Counted from the stretch's first letter, positions 34,678-44,643 are shown. The stretch is DNA of 64,000 bases from Schaalia dentiphila ATCC 17982 (GCF_000154225.1 NZ_DS264586.1:1642527-1706526); one strand, 5' to 3'. Notes: generated from the letters alone by a model not told the origin. Made by a program: numbers and translations.

Positions 34678-35321
34678 GATTGCTTGCGTCGCAGCCAACC
34701 GAAGGGGCCGCCGCCCTGGCAGCTGCCGTCGGCGGCCACGGAATCCTTATAGTCGGCGGGCGTCGTACGTCCCAGCAGGAGGTCCTCCGTCGCCGCGGGC
34801 ATCGCACCCAGCAGCAGACCCGCGGGAATCGTCTCCTCGGGCTCACCACCCACGTAGCGCTGGGCGGAGATACGACCCGAGACACCCGGCTCCACGCCGT
34901 CACCTTCCACAAGCCAGCTCATGAGGGCGACCGCCCCGTACTTCGACAGGTTCGAGACAGCCCGGGCGACACGATCCACCGCGTCAGGCATCGGACGCTG
35001 GCCGGTCAGCAGCGTGTCGAGTTCCTCCTCGTCGGTCGGCGTCGTCTCCACACGCAGCCACACAGCGGTCCACGGCTTGAGACGCACGATCGACTCGCGC
35101 ACACCCGTCAGCGCAAGCAGCGAGTGCAGCGCCTCCGGGTAAGAAATCGGGGCGAGCACGAGGGCAACCGACAGGCGACCACCCTCCAGGTGCAGGGACT
35201 CGTCAACGGGAGTGTCGTCCGGATCGAGGGACGGCAGAGAATCGCCTGCGGCGGGCGTCGATCCCAGCGATGCAACCAGCGACTGGAACTCCGCGTCAAT
35301 ATCGTCGTTGTGAGCGCTCAC
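34674..35321 (-). CDS. Conserved protein of unknown function before priA
   Basis: 215 aa, acidic, no signal or membrane helix. Contains LSVALVLAPISYPEALHSLLALTGVRES and VARAVSNLSKYGAVALMSWLVEG, giving a mixed alpha/beta look, and a short basic end GPFGWLRRKQS. I do not recognise the family. GTG at 35321 has GGAGG at good spacing. It overlaps priA by ATGA, implying co-expression. It is divergent from the S4-domain gene; TATACT at 35332-35337 on the plus strand may be the -10 of that gene. Confidence 0.7.
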   Translation of the reverse strand: MSAHNDDIDAEFQSLVASLGSTPAAGDSLPSLDPDDTPVDESLHLEGGRLSVALVLAPISYPEALHSLLALTGVRESIVRLKPWTAVWLRVETTPTDEEELDTLLTGQRPMPDAVDRVARAVSNLSKYGAVALMSWLVEGDGVEPGVSGRISAQRYVGGEPEETIPAGLLLGAMPAATEDLLLGRTTPADYKDSVAADGSCQGGGPFGWLRRKQS

Positions 35322-35413
35322 CGCTCCTCCTTATACTGTGTGTCTCTACCCAAGGATACTGTTCATCCACGCCCTCGCGCGTGATGCGCTCTCCACCAGC
35401 GAAAGGATTCACC

Positions 35414-35644
35414 ATGAGCACACCGACGATCCCCGTGCGCGGGGAGATCAAGCTCGGCCAATTCATCAAGCTCGCATCCCTCGCGGAAGACGGCGCGCAG
35501 GCCCGCGAACTCATCCAGGCCGGCGACGTGACCGTTAACGGCGAGGTGGAGACGCGCCGCGGCCATCACCTGAGTGCCGGCGACCTCGTCGAGGTCGACG
35601 CCCCCTGGGGCAAGGCCGCTGCGATTGTCGGATCCGCCTCCTGA
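35414..35644 (+). CDS. Small S4-domain RNA-binding protein (YbcJ/YaaA type)
   Basis: 76 aa, almost entirely one S4 RNA-binding domain: EIKLGQFIKLASLAEDGAQARELI, then DVTVNGEVETRRGHHLSAGDLVEV. Homologues bind RNA and have been linked to ribosome assembly. ATG at 35414 has GAAAGG upstream. It is a lone plus-strand gene between two minus-strand operons, closed by a hairpin shared with dnaE. Confidence 0.88.
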   Translation: MSTPTIPVRGEIKLGQFIKLASLAEDGAQARELIQAGDVTVNGEVETRRGHHLSAGDLVEVDAPWGKAAAIVGSAS

Positions 35645-35658
35645 GCACGCCCGTCGAC

Positions 35659-35695
35659 GATGCGAGCCGAGTCCCACCGGGACCCGGCTCGCATC
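35659..35695. terminator. Bidirectional terminator between the S4 gene and dnaE
   Basis: A 17-bp stem (35659-35675 with 35679-35695) has one A-C mismatch on the plus strand, which becomes a G-U pair in the dnaE transcript. It lies between convergent stops. Confidence 0.75.
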
Positions 35696-35698
35696 ATG

Positions 35699-38600
35699 TT
35701 AGGACGACGTGACGACGCCGCCCGCGCCGACAACTGCCTTGATGTGACTGAAGAAGGCGCTCGTCTGTTCGACGCGCAGCTTCGGATCCAGCTCGACAAC
35801 CGTGGTACGCCCCGGCTCCGTCAGGTGCAGGCGCACCGGGGAGCCACCCGGGTAGGACTCTAGGACGCCGCGCAGGTCGGTGAGCAGCTCGGGCGTACAC
35901 CGGGCCGCCGGCAGGCGCAGGTCGAGGGGCAGGTCCGCCCCGCCCGACAGATCCAGGAGAGTCATCGACTGGCCGTAGACGGTCATGCCCTCCTCGCGCA
36001 CGTTCACCTTGCCCTCAATCTGGACGATGATGTCCTGCGCGAGGTAGGTCTGAATCGACTCGTAGGAGCGCGGGAAGAAGAGCACATCCACCGAACCCGA
36101 CAGGTCCTCGATTGTCGCGATCGCCCAGGCGTTGCCCTGCTTCGTCACCTTCGTCGTGACGCCCGAGATGAGGCCCGCAATCTTCACGATTCGATCCGCC
36201 ATCGCCCCGTCCGAGCCGACGACCTGCGCGATCTCGTAGTCCTGGTGGCGAGCCAGCGCCGCCTCCACGCCGCGCAGCGGGTGGTCGGAGACGTATAGAC
36301 CGAGCATCTCGCGCTCGGCCGCCAGCTTCGTCTTGCGGTCGAACTCGGGCAGGTCCGGGATATCGATCGTCAGCCCCGAGCCCGTGTCTTCGTCCTCCCC
36401 CAGCGCGCCGAACAGGTCGAACTGTCCGATCGCCTCGTTACGCTTAACGTCGATGATCGCGTCCACGGCCTCGTCGCAGCGCGCGAGGAGGGCGCGGCGC
36501 GTGTGACCCATCGAGTCGAAAGCGCCGGCGCGGATGAGGGACTGGATCGTGCGCTTGTTGCACACCACCTGAGGCACCTTGTCCAGGAAGTCCTGGAACG
36601 AGGCGAAACGCCCCTTCTCGGCGCGGGTTTCCACAATCGCGTCGACGACAGGGCCGCCCACGTTCTGGATGGCGTTCAAGCCGAAGCGGATCGCCTCACC
36701 GTCAGGCGCAAAGTTACCCATCGACGCGTTCACGTCCGGGGGAAGGACCGTGATGTCCATGTGGCGGCACTCCGCCAGGTACAGGGCTCGACGATCCTTG
36801 TTGTCCTTCGTCGAGGTCAGCAGGGCTGCCATGTACTCCGTCGGGAAGTTCGCCTTGAGGAAGGCCGTCCAGTAGGAGACGAGGCCGTATGCGGCCGAGT
36901 GGGCCTTGTTGAAGGCGTAGGCGGAGAAGGGAACGACGACGTCCCACAGGGCCTTAATCGACTCCTCGGAGTAGCCGTTAGCCACCATGCCCTGGCGGAA
37001 GCCCTTGAACTGCTGGTCCAGGACCTCCTTCTTCTTCTTACCCATGGCCTTACGCAGAATGTCTGCCTGGCCGAGCGAGTAGCCCGCCAGCTTCTGGGCG
37101 ATCTGCATGACCTGCTCCTGGTACACGATCAGACCGAAGGTCGTTCCCAGGATGTCCTCGAGCGGCTCCGCCAGCTCCGGGTGGATAGGCGTGATCTCCT
37201 GACGCCCGTTCTTACGCAGCGCGTAGTTCGTGTGGGAGTTCGCACCCATCGGGCCGGGACGGTACAGGGCGCCGACGGCCGAGATGTCTTCGAAGTTGTC
37301 GGGCTTCATGAGCTTGAGGAGGTCGCGCATACCACCACCATCCAGCTGGAAGACGCCGAGGGTGTCGCCTCGTCCCAGCAGCTCATAGGTCTTCTTGTCG
37401 TCGAAGGTCAGGTGGTCGAGGTCCGGGTCCGGCTTACCGTTGAGCGCAATGTTCTCAAGCGCGTCGGACACAACGGTCAGGTTACGCAGCCCCAGGAAGT
37501 CCATCTTCAGCAGGCCCAGCGTCTCGCACGTCGGATAGTCGAACTGCGTGATGATCGCGCCGTCCTGCGGGCGCTTCATGATCGGGATGATGTCGGTGAG
37601 CGTGTGGGAGCTCATGATGACCGCACACGCATGCACACCCCACTGGCGCGTCAGGCCCTCCAGGCCGAGCGCGTACTGGACGACCTCGTGCGTATCGGGG
37701 TTCTCCTCGTAGAACTTACGGAACTCCGAGGCCTCGGCGTAGCGCTTGTCCTTCTCGTCGAAGATGCCGTGGACCGTGATGTCCTTGCCCATGATCGCCG
37801 GGGGCAGCGCCTTGGTGAGCTGCTCACCGACCTTGAAGTCCTTGCCGAGGATGCGCGCGGAGTCCTTCAGAGCCTGCTTGGTCTTAATCGTGCCGTACGT
37901 GACGACCTGGCTGATGCGGTCCTCGCCGTACTTGCGCTTGACGTAGGCGATGACCTCGTCGCGCCTACGTTCGTCGAAGTCGACGTCGAAGTCGGGCATC
38001 GAGATTCGCTCGGGGTTGAGGAATCGCTCGAAAATCAGGCCGTGCTCGAGGGGGTTGAGCTCGGTGATCTTCAGGGCGTAGGCAACCATCGAGCCCGCGC
38101 CCGAGCCACGGCCCGGTCCCACACGGATCCCCTGGGACTTCGCCCAGTTGATGTAGTCGGCGACCGTGAGGAAGTAGCCGGGGAAGCCCATCTTGATGAT
38201 GACGTCTTCCTCGTACTGGGCCTGCTTGCGCACGTCGTCCGGAATGCCATTCGGGAAGCGATCGCGCAGGCCTCGCTCAACCTCCTTGATGAACCAGGAG
38301 GTCTTGTCTTCACCCTCGGGGACCGGGAAGTCGGGCATGTAGTTGGCGCCCTCCTTCGTGGTCGTGAAGTGCACGTCGCAGCGCTCGGCGATCTCGAGGG
38401 TTGAGTCGCAGGCGCCGGGCAGCTCGCTCCACAGCGCACGCATCTCGTCCGAGGAGCGGATGTAGTAGCCGTCGCCATCGAACTTGAATCGGTCGGGGTC
38501 GTTGATGCGCGAGCCCGAGTTGATGCACAGGAGTGCGTCCTGGATCTTGCGGTCCTCGCGCTTGACGTAGTGCGCGTCGTTGGTCGCCACGAGGGGCGCG

Positions 38601-39241
38601 TTCATGAGCTTAGCGATCTCGAGGACCTGTTGGTGGGTGCGCCGCTCGATGTCGATACCGTGGTCCATGACCTCGACGTAGAAGTTCTCCGCCCCGAAAA
38701 TATCGCGCAGCTCCGCGGCCTCAGCCACGGCCTCGTCCCACTGCCCCAGGCGCAGACGCGTCTGCACGGCACCCGAGGGGCAGCCCGTGAACACGATGAG
38801 GCCCTCGTGGAACTGGCTGAGCAGCTCCTTGTCGGCACGCGGCCACTTGCCGAACTGGCCGTCCGTCGAGGCGTAGGACCCCAGACGGAAAAGGTTGTGC
38901 ATGCCCGTCGTGTTGTAGGCGACGAGGGTCAGGTGGTTGTAGGAGCCACCGGCGCTCACGTCGTCGGCACGCTGCCACGGCTCGCCCCACAGGACCTTCT
39001 GGCGATCGAAGCGCGAGGTCCCCGGAGTCACGTACGCCTCAAGGCCGATGATCGGCTTGACGCCCGCGTTCTTGCAGTTCGTGTAGAAGTCGAAGGCGCC
39101 GAAGAGATAACCGTGATCCGTCAGGCCGATCGCGGGCTGCCCGAGACGGGCGGCCTCCTCCGCCATCGCTTTCGTCTTCGCCGCTCCGTCGAGCATCGAA
39201 TACTCGGAGTGGTTGTGGAGGTGCACGAAGGAATCAGCCAT
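35699..39241 (-). CDS. dnaE: DNA polymerase III subunit alpha
   Basis: Replicative polymerase catalytic subunit, 1180 aa, the typical length of actinobacterial DnaE1. The N-terminal PHP domain begins FVHLHNHSEYSMLDGA (residues 5-20). The C-family polymerase active site includes MPDFDVDFDERRRDEVIAYV (about 415-434) and the upstream GRGSGAGS motif; the thumb/fingers and HhH region follow, with an OB-fold near 990-1070 (VKIAGLISGV). ATG at 39241 lacks a Shine-Dalgarno, while TAGAAT ends 6 nt before it, so the message is probably leaderless. The gene is separated from the rluD-type gene by 129 bp. Confidence 0.98.
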   Translation of the reverse strand: MADSFVHLHNHSEYSMLDGAAKTKAMAEEAARLGQPAIGLTDHGYLFGAFDFYTNCKNAGVKPIIGLEAYVTPGTSRFDRQKVLWGEPWQRADDVSAGGSYNHLTLVAYNTTGMHNLFRLGSYASTDGQFGKWPRADKELLSQFHEGLIVFTGCPSGAVQTRLRLGQWDEAVAEAAELRDIFGAENFYVEVMDHGIDIERRTHQQVLEIAKLMNAPLVATNDAHYVKREDRKIQDALLCINSGSRINDPDRFKFDGDGYYIRSSDEMRALWSELPGACDSTLEIAERCDVHFTTTKEGANYMPDFPVPEGEDKTSWFIKEVERGLRDRFPNGIPDDVRKQAQYEEDVIIKMGFPGYFLTVADYINWAKSQGIRVGPGRGSGAGSMVAYALKITELNPLEHGLIFERFLNPERISMPDFDVDFDERRRDEVIAYVKRKYGEDRISQVVTYGTIKTKQALKDSARILGKDFKVGEQLTKALPPAIMGKDITVHGIFDEKDKRYAEASEFRKFYEENPDTHEVVQYALGLEGLTRQWGVHACAVIMSSHTLTDIIPIMKRPQDGAIITQFDYPTCETLGLLKMDFLGLRNLTVVSDALENIALNGKPDPDLDHLTFDDKKTYELLGRGDTLGVFQLDGGGMRDLLKLMKPDNFEDISAVGALYRPGPMGANSHTNYALRKNGRQEITPIHPELAEPLEDILGTTFGLIVYQEQVMQIAQKLAGYSLGQADILRKAMGKKKKEVLDQQFKGFRQGMVANGYSEESIKALWDVVVPFSAYAFNKAHSAAYGLVSYWTAFLKANFPTEYMAALLTSTKDNKDRRALYLAECRHMDITVLPPDVNASMGNFAPDGEAIRFGLNAIQNVGGPVVDAIVETRAEKGRFASFQDFLDKVPQVVCNKRTIQSLIRAGAFDSMGHTRRALLARCDEAVDAIIDVKRNEAIGQFDLFGALGEDEDTGSGLTIDIPDLPEFDRKTKLAAEREMLGLYVSDHPLRGVEAALARHQDYEIAQVVGSDGAMADRIVKIAGLISGVTTKVTKQGNAWAIATIEDLSGSVDVLFFPRSYESIQTYLAQDIIVQIEGKVNVREEGMTVYGQSMTLLDLSGGADLPLDLRLPAARCTPELLTDLRGVLESYPGGSPVRLHLTEPGRTTVVELDPKLRVEQTSAFFSHIKAVVGAGGVVTSS

Positions 39242-39247
39242 GCGTCG

Positions 39248-39253
39248 ATTCTA
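39248..39253 (-). promoter_or_regulatory. -10 box TAGAAT for leaderless dnaE
   Basis: On the minus strand TAGAAT is followed by CGACGC and then the dnaE ATG, the same layout as the response regulator at 15223. No purine-rich ribosome site exists before the ATG. Confidence 0.5.
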
Positions 39254-39370
39254 CTGTCCGAGGCCCGCGCACCCACGCTGAACTCCCCGAGCGGTGCGGT
39301 CGTTCATCTCACGGCGTGACGGCCGCGACGAGACCGGGGCCGGGAAGCGCGGAAACCTCATCGACGGGGG

Positions 39371-40288
39371 TTAGTTGCGCGGGTGGCGCAGCTCCTCGAG
39401 AGCATCGGCGAGATCATCCGGATAGGGACTGGACACGCTCATCGGCATGCCCGTGCGGGGGTGGGCGAATCCGAGTCGAACGGCGTGCAGCCACTGGCGT
39501 GTGAGACCCAGGCGCTCCGCCTGGGTCGGGTCCGCGCCGTAGAACGTGTCACCCACGCAGGGGTGCCCGACGGCGGCCATGTGCACGCGGATCTGGTGGG
39601 TGCGTCCCGTCTCCAGGTGCACCTCGGTGAGCTGAGCACCCGCCATGAGTTCGAGCGTGTCGTAGTGGGTGACGGCGCGCTTTCCACCGTCGATGACGGC
39701 CATGCGCCACTCGCGCGAGGGATGTCGACCGATCGGAGCGTCGATCGTGCCCGAGGCCGGGTCGAGGTGACCGGCCACGACGGCGTGGTACACCTTTTCG
39801 ATCGTGCGTTCTTTGAACGCGCGCTTCATGACGGTGTATGCGAGCTCGGACTTGGCGACCATCATCGCACCCGAGGTGCCCACGTCGAGCCGGTGCACGA
39901 TGCCCTGGCGCTCGGGAGGGCCGTAGCTGGTGATGCGGTATCCCGCCGCCTCCAAGTTCCCCAGGACCGTGGGCCCCTCCCATCCTGGGCCCGTGTGGGC
40001 GGCGACGCCAACAGGCTTATCGACGACGACGATATCCTCGTCGTCGTAGAGGATCGCCATGTCGGTGACCGGCGTCGGCTTGCTCTCCGGTTCCGGAATG
40101 GTGACCTCGATGATGTCGAGGGCCCCGAGCCGATCGGATTTGCCGGCGGCAACACCGTTGACGAGAACGTGCCCCTCCCCCGCCAGCTCCGCGCAGCGCG
40201 AGCGCGACAGGCCGAGCATGCGGGCCAGAGCGGCGTCGACCCTCTCACCCACGAGGGCGTCGGGGACGGGAAGCATACGGGAACTCAC
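39371..40288 (-). CDS. RluA/RluD-family 23S rRNA pseudouridine synthase
   Basis: 305 aa. An N-terminal S4 domain (about 12-75: [31 protein letters not shown]) is followed by the pseudouridine synthase fold. Motif [22 protein letters not shown] near 128-147 carries the catalytic aspartate (HRLD). C-terminal motif [22 protein letters not shown] is present. GTG at 40288 overlaps the lspA stop (GTGA). The lspA-rluD-dnaE order is widespread in actinobacteria. Domain make-up fits RluD, but the exact uridines modified are not known. Confidence 0.92.
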   Translation of the reverse strand: MSSRMLPVPDALVGERVDAALARMLGLSRSRCAELAGEGHVLVNGVAAGKSDRLGALDIIEVTIPEPESKPTPVTDMAILYDDEDIVVVDKPVGVAAHTGPGWEGPTVLGNLEAAGYRITSYGPPERQGIVHRLDVGTSGAMMVAKSELAYTVMKRAFKERTIEKVYHAVVAGHLDPASGTIDAPIGRHPSREWRMAVIDGGKRAVTHYDTLELMAGAQLTEVHLETGRTHQIRVHMAAVGHPCVGDTFYGADPTQAERLGLTRQWLHAVRLGFAHPRTGMPMSVSSPYPDDLADALEELRHPRN

Positions 40289-40788
40289 TGAGCGTCCTCC
40301 TTCGATGGTTCACGAGAGAGCGCGAGGGCAAGCAAAGGCGCCCCGAGGACGATCCAAATGTCTGCAACATTGCCGACGAACCAATTGCCGTAGGCGATGA
40401 AGTCGGTGACATGACCGACGCCGAAGCCAGGCTCGGCAGTCAGTCGGTCGATCAGGTTTCCAACGGCACCCCCCGCCAGCAGCGCGATCGCCAGCAGGGT
40501 CGAGGCGCGGCGGACGCGACGCGCCATCACGACCAGCACGCCGATGATGACGACGGTGAAGATCGTCAGAATCCACGTCTTGCCGGCGGCGAAGGAAAAC
40601 GCGGCACCCGAATTGTGCACGAGGGACAGCGACAGCCACTGCCCGATGAGCGGGCGCGGCCCCTGGCCACCTAGGACGGTCCGCGCCCACATCTTTGACA
40701 CCTGATCGGTGGCAATAGCGGCAGCGAACACGAGGCCCGCGTACATCCACGTTGCGCGGGTATGGGTCGGGTGAGAGGAGTCAGCCAT
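40285..40788 (-). CDS. lspA: Lipoprotein signal peptidase II
   Basis: LspA cleaves prolipoprotein signal peptides after diacylglyceryl transfer. 167 aa with four membrane helices. Conserved blocks: [33 protein letters not shown], and the two catalytic aspartates in HVTDFI and NVADIWI. It overlaps the pseudouridine synthase gene and is separated from divIVA by a terminator. Confidence 0.96.
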   Translation of the reverse strand: MADSSHPTHTRATWMYAGLVFAAAIATDQVSKMWARTVLGGQGPRPLIGQWLSLSLVHNSGAAFSFAAGKTWILTIFTVVIIGVLVVMARRVRRASTLLAIALLAGGAVGNLIDRLTAEPGFGVGHVTDFIAYGNWFVGNVADIWIVLGAPLLALALSREPSKEDAQ

Positions 40789-40806
40789 GGTTCCCTATCT
40801 TAAACG

Positions 40807-40844
40807 ACCGGCGGCGGCGCACCACAAAGTGCACCGCCGCCGGT
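40807..40844 (-). terminator. Terminator after divIVA
   Basis: An 11-bp GC-rich outer stem (40807-40817 with 40834-40844) and a 4-bp inner stem follow the divIVA stop by about 15 nt. Read on the minus strand, the stem is followed by CGTTTA. Confidence 0.7.
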
Positions 40845-40858
40845 CAAAGCGATTGCGA

Positions 40859-41440
40859 TCAGTTCTCGCCGTTGTCGACCTCTTTGAGGAGGGTCTCGAG
40901 GTGGTTGCGCAGATTCGAACGGTACTCGGCCTCGAAGGTACGCAGACCGTTGATCTTGTTCTCGAGCAGCTCGCGCTCCTGGTCGAGCTGGGAGAGCAGC
41001 GAGTCCTTCTGCTTCTGGGCATCGGCGATGATCGCGTCGCGCTGCGCGTTGGCCTCGGCGATGATCTTCGCGGACTGCTCTTCGCCGTCGCGCACGTACT
41101 CGTCGTGGACGCGCTGGGCGAGGGCCAGCATGGAGGTGGCGGACTCCGCATCCTGCGGGCCGGTGAGGGCCGGGGCGGCGGGGGCCGGGGTCTCGACGAC
41201 CGGGGCTGCCACGGGGGCGGGGTTCTCGGCCGGCGTGTAGTCGGAGTTGGACAGCTCGGCAATGCGGCGCTCAGCGGCCTCGAGCTTTTCCTTCAGATCC
41301 TGGTTCTCCATCTGCAGGGAGTAGATGGTGGAGACAACCTCGTCGAGGAACTCATCAACCTCGTCCTGGTCGTATCCCTCGCGGAACTTAACGTACTGGA
41401 ACTTCTTATTGAGGACATCCTCGGTGGTGAGCAGGGCCAT
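40859..41440 (-). CDS. divIVA: DivIVA/Wag31 polar growth and septum-site protein
   Basis: 193 aa. The N-terminal DivIVA membrane-targeting domain reads ALLTTEDVLNKKFQYVKFREGYDQDEVDEFLDEVV (residues 2-36), a near-textbook match. A coiled coil (about 40-70), a Pro/Ala-rich linker (about 78-104) and a long C-terminal coiled coil (about 110-188) follow. In actinobacteria DivIVA recruits the elongation machinery to poles. ATG at 41440 has GAGG at suitable spacing; the upstream in-frame ATG at 41518 has no conserved sequence. Order ftsZ-sepF-yggT-divIVA is canonical. Confidence 0.95.
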   Translation of the reverse strand: MALLTTEDVLNKKFQYVKFREGYDQDEVDEFLDEVVSTIYSLQMENQDLKEKLEAAERRIAELSNSDYTPAENPAPVAAPVVETPAPAAPALTGPQDAESATSMLALAQRVHDEYVRDGEEQSAKIIAEANAQRDAIIADAQKQKDSLLSQLDQERELLENKINGLRTFEAEYRSNLRNHLETLLKEVDNGEN

Positions 41441-41612
41441 TTCTTCGCCTCTCGGTCGTTTCGATTGGACGTGCGGAAGCCGCACGCCTGGACGACCGGG
41501 AAGGCCGCCCGCTATCACGTCACGAAAATAATAACTGAAATTGTCACACTAGCAACATCCATCACGAGGTGAGGGCCGTTTTTGTGGGACCTCTCATCCC
41601 CCATTTTGAGCG

Positions 41613-41924
41613 CTACAGGCTCAAAAAGTACAGGAAAGTAGCGAAGCGCTGTCCAACAATAAGCACCAGGAATAAGAGCATGAAACCGACATCGATTGCC
41701 ATGCCTCCACCCAGGCGCAGGGGCGGAACGAAGCGCCCGATCCAACGAATCGGAGGATCAGTCAGCGCGTAGAGAACATTCGCGAGGACCAGCAGAATGC
41801 CACTCGGGCGCCATCCGCGCGCGAAAAACTGAACCCAGTCCAGAATGACGCGTGCGAACAGCACCATCATGTAGAGGTTGATGAGAACGCTCAGTCCCCA
41901 CCCGATCCAGCCAAGAATGGCCAC
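41613..41924 (-). CDS. YggT-family membrane protein
   Basis: 103 aa with two hydrophobic regions (about 5-27 and 76-100) around a conserved loop with VLANVLYALTDPPIRWIGRFVPP, the YggT hallmark. It probably acts in membrane or division organisation; no biochemical role is established. GTG at 41924 follows GAGG, and the sepF stop is 8 nt upstream, so the two are co-translated. Confidence 0.9.
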   Translation of the reverse strand: MAILGWIGWGLSVLINLYMMVLFARVILDWVQFFARGWRPSGILLVLANVLYALTDPPIRWIGRFVPPLRLGGGMAIDVGFMLLFLVLIVGQRFATFLYFLSL

Positions 41925-41932
41925 GAGCGACC

Positions 41933-42385
41933 TCAGCCCTGGTTGTAGAGGGAGCCGCGACGGCTGGAGGCGTTATCACCCGCAACCTCAACCGTGGCCG
42001 GCGACAGAAGGAAGACACGGTTGGTGACGCGCTCGATGACGCCGTGCAGGCCGAAGGACAGGCCGGCTGCGAAGTCAACCAGTCGACGCGCTTCTTCCTC
42101 ACCCATGTCGGTGAGGTTGATGATGACGGGCGTACCGTCACGGAACGCCTCACCGATCGTGACGGCGTCAGAGTAGGCGGTGGGGTGGATCGTCACAATG
42201 CGAGTGAGATCCTCGGCCGGCTCGTCACGGCGAATGCTGGTCAGGGTCGGACGGGACACGGGAGTAATGTCGGCCACGGGAGCTACCTCTTCCATCTCGT
42301 CGAATTCATCGAACTCATCGATGGGCTCCTCCGGTGAGTACCAGCCCATGAACTTACGTGCGCGTGCACCGAACGACTCGCTCAT
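41933..42385 (-). CDS. sepF: Cell division protein SepF
   Basis: SepF anchors FtsZ to the membrane and is essential in actinobacteria, which lack FtsA and ZipA. 150 aa. The N-terminal segment [16 protein letters not shown] is the amphipathic membrane-binding helix. An acidic linker (about 20-40) precedes the SepF core (about 60-140): [33 protein letters not shown] and [34 protein letters not shown] at 42385 is chosen for AAGGAGGAACA just before it. Confidence 0.95.
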   Translation of the reverse strand: MSESFGARARKFMGWYSPEEPIDEFDEFDEMEEVAPVADITPVSRPTLTSIRRDEPAEDLTRIVTIHPTAYSDAVTIGEAFRDGTPVIINLTDMGEEEARRLVDFAAGLSFGLHGVIERVTNRVFLLSPATVEVAGDNASSRRGSLYNQG

Positions 42386-42565
42386 TGTTCCTCCTTCAGC
42401 CGATGCATAGCCACAAGCTACAGTTACCGAGCGGCATCGCCGAGCAGGGCGCTCGGCGCGTCGCAAGGACCGCGCCGGCGAGCCTCGTCACGGGGCGTTT
42501 CCGCGTCGAAACCATGGCGCGGGAAAGCCGCCGACCCGCGGCCCATTCGGAGGTGTAGGCCCCAG

Positions 42566-43324
42566 TCAGGCGGGAACGATGATGAGCGCCTGGCGACCGC
42601 AGAACGAGTCGGCGCGATACGAGAAGAGGTCGGCATCCTCGAGGGTGCAGCGCTCGTCGATATCCACTCGCACGCCCCGCGCTCCCAGAGTCGAGGCTGC
42701 AGCGTGGGGAAGGTCAAGTGCGGGGGTGTCCCACGACGTGACAGAACGGATGCCGGGCATGAGTTCTTCGCTCTCATCGGCCATGTCTGCGGGCACCTCG
42801 TAGCAGCGCCCGCAGATCGCCGGGCCGATCAAGGCGTCGATGGGGCCGCCGTCGAGGTTACGGATGCAGTCAACGGTCTTGTCAAGGATCCCGCCGAGAA
42901 GACCGCGACGACCCGCGTGCACGGCTGCGACGATCTGACCGGAGGCGGCGGAGAACACGACGGGCAGGCAATCCGCGGTCTGCACGGCGAGGGCAGGAGC
43001 TCCCTGCCAGCCACGGGCGTCGACGATGATGCCGTCGGCGTCGACGGGCCCCCACTCCCCCGTCGCAGGCTTACCGAGCGCCTCTCGGGAAGCCGCCAGA
43101 GTGGGCGCGCTCTCGCATCGAACGATGAGTTCTACCCGGGTTGAATGAGTCTGATCCATCCAAACAATATCGCGTCCGAGCGTCGCCACCAGGGAACGTC
43201 TGCGCTCACGCACGAGCGATTCCTGGTCACCCACATGCAGGCCAACATTGCCGCATAGCGCTCCGGTGCCCGGGTCCACCTCGGTGAGGTGGACCCGAGC
43301 ACCGGCCCAGAGCTTGTCACTCAT
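42566..43324 (-). CDS. pgeF: Purine nucleoside phosphorylase / laccase-domain protein (YfiH, PgeF)
   Basis: 252 aa, YfiH/Cu-oxidase_4 family. Zinc-site residues are visible in WMDQTHSTRV, VQTADCLPVVF and VAAVHAGRRGLLGG. The family has been reported both as purine nucleoside phosphorylases and as an enzyme that checks peptidoglycan precursors in E. coli (PgeF). Its place directly after ftsZ fits a wall-related role here. ATG overlaps the ftsZ stop. The gene usually followed by yggS/pipY in this cluster is absent: 180 bp lie between this stop and sepF. Confidence 0.88.
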   Translation of the reverse strand: MSDKLWAGARVHLTEVDPGTGALCGNVGLHVGDQESLVRERRRSLVATLGRDIVWMDQTHSTRVELIVRCESAPTLAASREALGKPATGEWGPVDADGIIVDARGWQGAPALAVQTADCLPVVFSAASGQIVAAVHAGRRGLLGGILDKTVDCIRNLDGGPIDALIGPAICGRCYEVPADMADESEELMPGIRSVTSWDTPALDLPHAAASTLGARGVRVDIDERCTLEDADLFSYRADSFCGRQALIIVPA

Positions 43325-44571
43325 CAGCGCAGGAAGGGAGGAATATCCAGCTCTTCCTTCTCGGGCGCCTCGGGGTAGACGCGAGGAACCTCGAAGGAGC
43401 GCTCGGACTCCTCGTACTCAGCGGCAGCGGGCGTCTCGACGGGGGCCGGAGCGGCCTCACGCACGGGAGCCGCAACATCAGCGCGGTGCTGCGGGCGACG
43501 CGTCGACAGCTGAGTGATGCGGGTGGTCTCGGCGGCCGGAGCCTTGGCCTCGGGAGCGGCAGGACGCTGCTGAGCCACCGGAGCGGACACGCGGGCAACG
43601 TTCGGGCGCGACAGGGCCGCATCCGTGGCCTCGTCGAAACCGGCGGCGATGACCGTCACGCGGATCTCGTCACCCAGGGCATCGTCGATGACGTTACCGA
43701 AGATGATGTTCGCCTCGGGGTGGGCTGCCTCGCGCACGAGCTGCGAAGAGCTGTAGACCTCTTGCAGGCTGAGGTCGGAGCCACCCTGGAAGAACATGAG
43801 CACGCCGTGGGCGCCGTCGATCGAGGCTTCCAGCAGCGGGGACGAGATGGCGCTCTCGACGGCGCGCAGCGCACGATCCTCACCGGTCGCCGCACCGATA
43901 CCCATGAGGGCCGAACCGGCGTCCTTCATGACCGACTTGACGTCGTTGAAGTCCACGTTGATGAGGCCGGGGGTGGTGATCAGTTCGGTGATGCCCTGAA
44001 CACCCGAGAGGAGCACCTGGTCGGCAGCACGGAAAGCGTCGAGCACGGAGATGTTCGCGTCGGAGATCTCCAGGAGACGGTCGTTCGGGATGACGATCAG
44101 GGTGTCGACCTCTTCGCGCAGGGTCGTCACGCCACCCTCAGCCTGAGCCGCACGACGGTTGCCCTCGAACGAGAAGGGACGGGTCACAACGCCGACCGTC
44201 AGAGCGCCAGCATCGCGGGCGATCTTCGCGACAACGGGGGCCGCACCGGTACCGGTACCACCGCCCTCACCGGCGGTCACGAACACCATGTCTGCACCCT
44301 CAAGTGCGGCGGTGATCTCGTCAATGTGATCCTCCGCAGCCTTACGGCCGACGGCCGGATCCGCGCCGGCGCCCAGGCCGTGCGTCAGTTCGCGGCCGAT
44401 GTCGAGCTTGGTCTCGGCATCGGACATGAGCAGAGCCTGCGCGTCAGTGTTGACGGCAATGAACTCAACGCCCTTGAGGCCGACCTCGATCATTCGGTTC
44501 ACGGCGTTAACTCCGCCGCCGCCGACGCCGACGACCTTGATCACTGCCAGGTGGTTTTGCGGTGTCGCCAT
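43324..44571 (-). CDS. ftsZ: Cell division GTPase FtsZ
   Basis: Tubulin-like GTPase that forms the division ring. 415 aa. The nucleotide-binding signature [10 protein letters not shown] is at 103-112, and N-terminal [18 protein letters not shown] at 11-28. The T7 loop region DFNDVKSVM is present near 207-215. A variable linker (about 320-400) leads to the C-terminal peptide ELDIPPFLR, which binds SepF. GGGAG precedes the ATG. A promoter and a leader hairpin lie in the 127-bp gap before it, so ftsZ can be expressed apart from ftsQ. Confidence 0.99.
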   Translation of the reverse strand: MATPQNHLAVIKVVGVGGGGVNAVNRMIEVGLKGVEFIAVNTDAQALLMSDAETKLDIGRELTHGLGAGADPAVGRKAAEDHIDEITAALEGADMVFVTAGEGGGTGTGAAPVVAKIARDAGALTVGVVTRPFSFEGNRRAAQAEGGVTTLREEVDTLIVIPNDRLLEISDANISVLDAFRAADQVLLSGVQGITELITTPGLINVDFNDVKSVMKDAGSALMGIGAATGEDRALRAVESAISSPLLEASIDGAHGVLMFFQGGSDLSLQEVYSSSQLVREAAHPEANIIFGNVIDDALGDEIRVTVIAAGFDEATDAALSRPNVARVSAPVAQQRPAAPEAKAPAAETTRITQLSTRRPQHRADVAAPVREAAPAPVETPAAAEYEESERSFEVPRVYPEAPEKEELDIPPFLR

Positions 44572-44595
44572 GGATGTCTCCCTTGCATCAGACCC

Positions 44596-44617
44596 TCAAC
44601 CTCTAGTTGAAGGTTGA
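44596..44617 (-). promoter_or_regulatory. Inverted repeat in the ftsZ leader
   Basis: TCAACCT (44596-44602) and AGGTTGA (44611-44617) form a 7-bp inverted repeat about 25-45 nt upstream of the ftsZ ATG and inside the predicted leader RNA. It could be an RNA hairpin or a dyad for a dimeric repressor. Confidence 0.4.
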
Positions 44618-44643
44618 TGTTTAACGTGCTTCGTGTCGGAAAG

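Noticed and set aside
36503..38404. 633-codon open frame opposite dnaE
   Set aside because: Antisense shadow of the polymerase gene; no domain features.
44590..44625. SoxR/MerR-type operator reading of the ftsZ dyad
   Set aside because: The arms resemble such sites loosely, but they lie downstream of the predicted promoter and are not framed by -35/-10 elements at 19-bp spacing.
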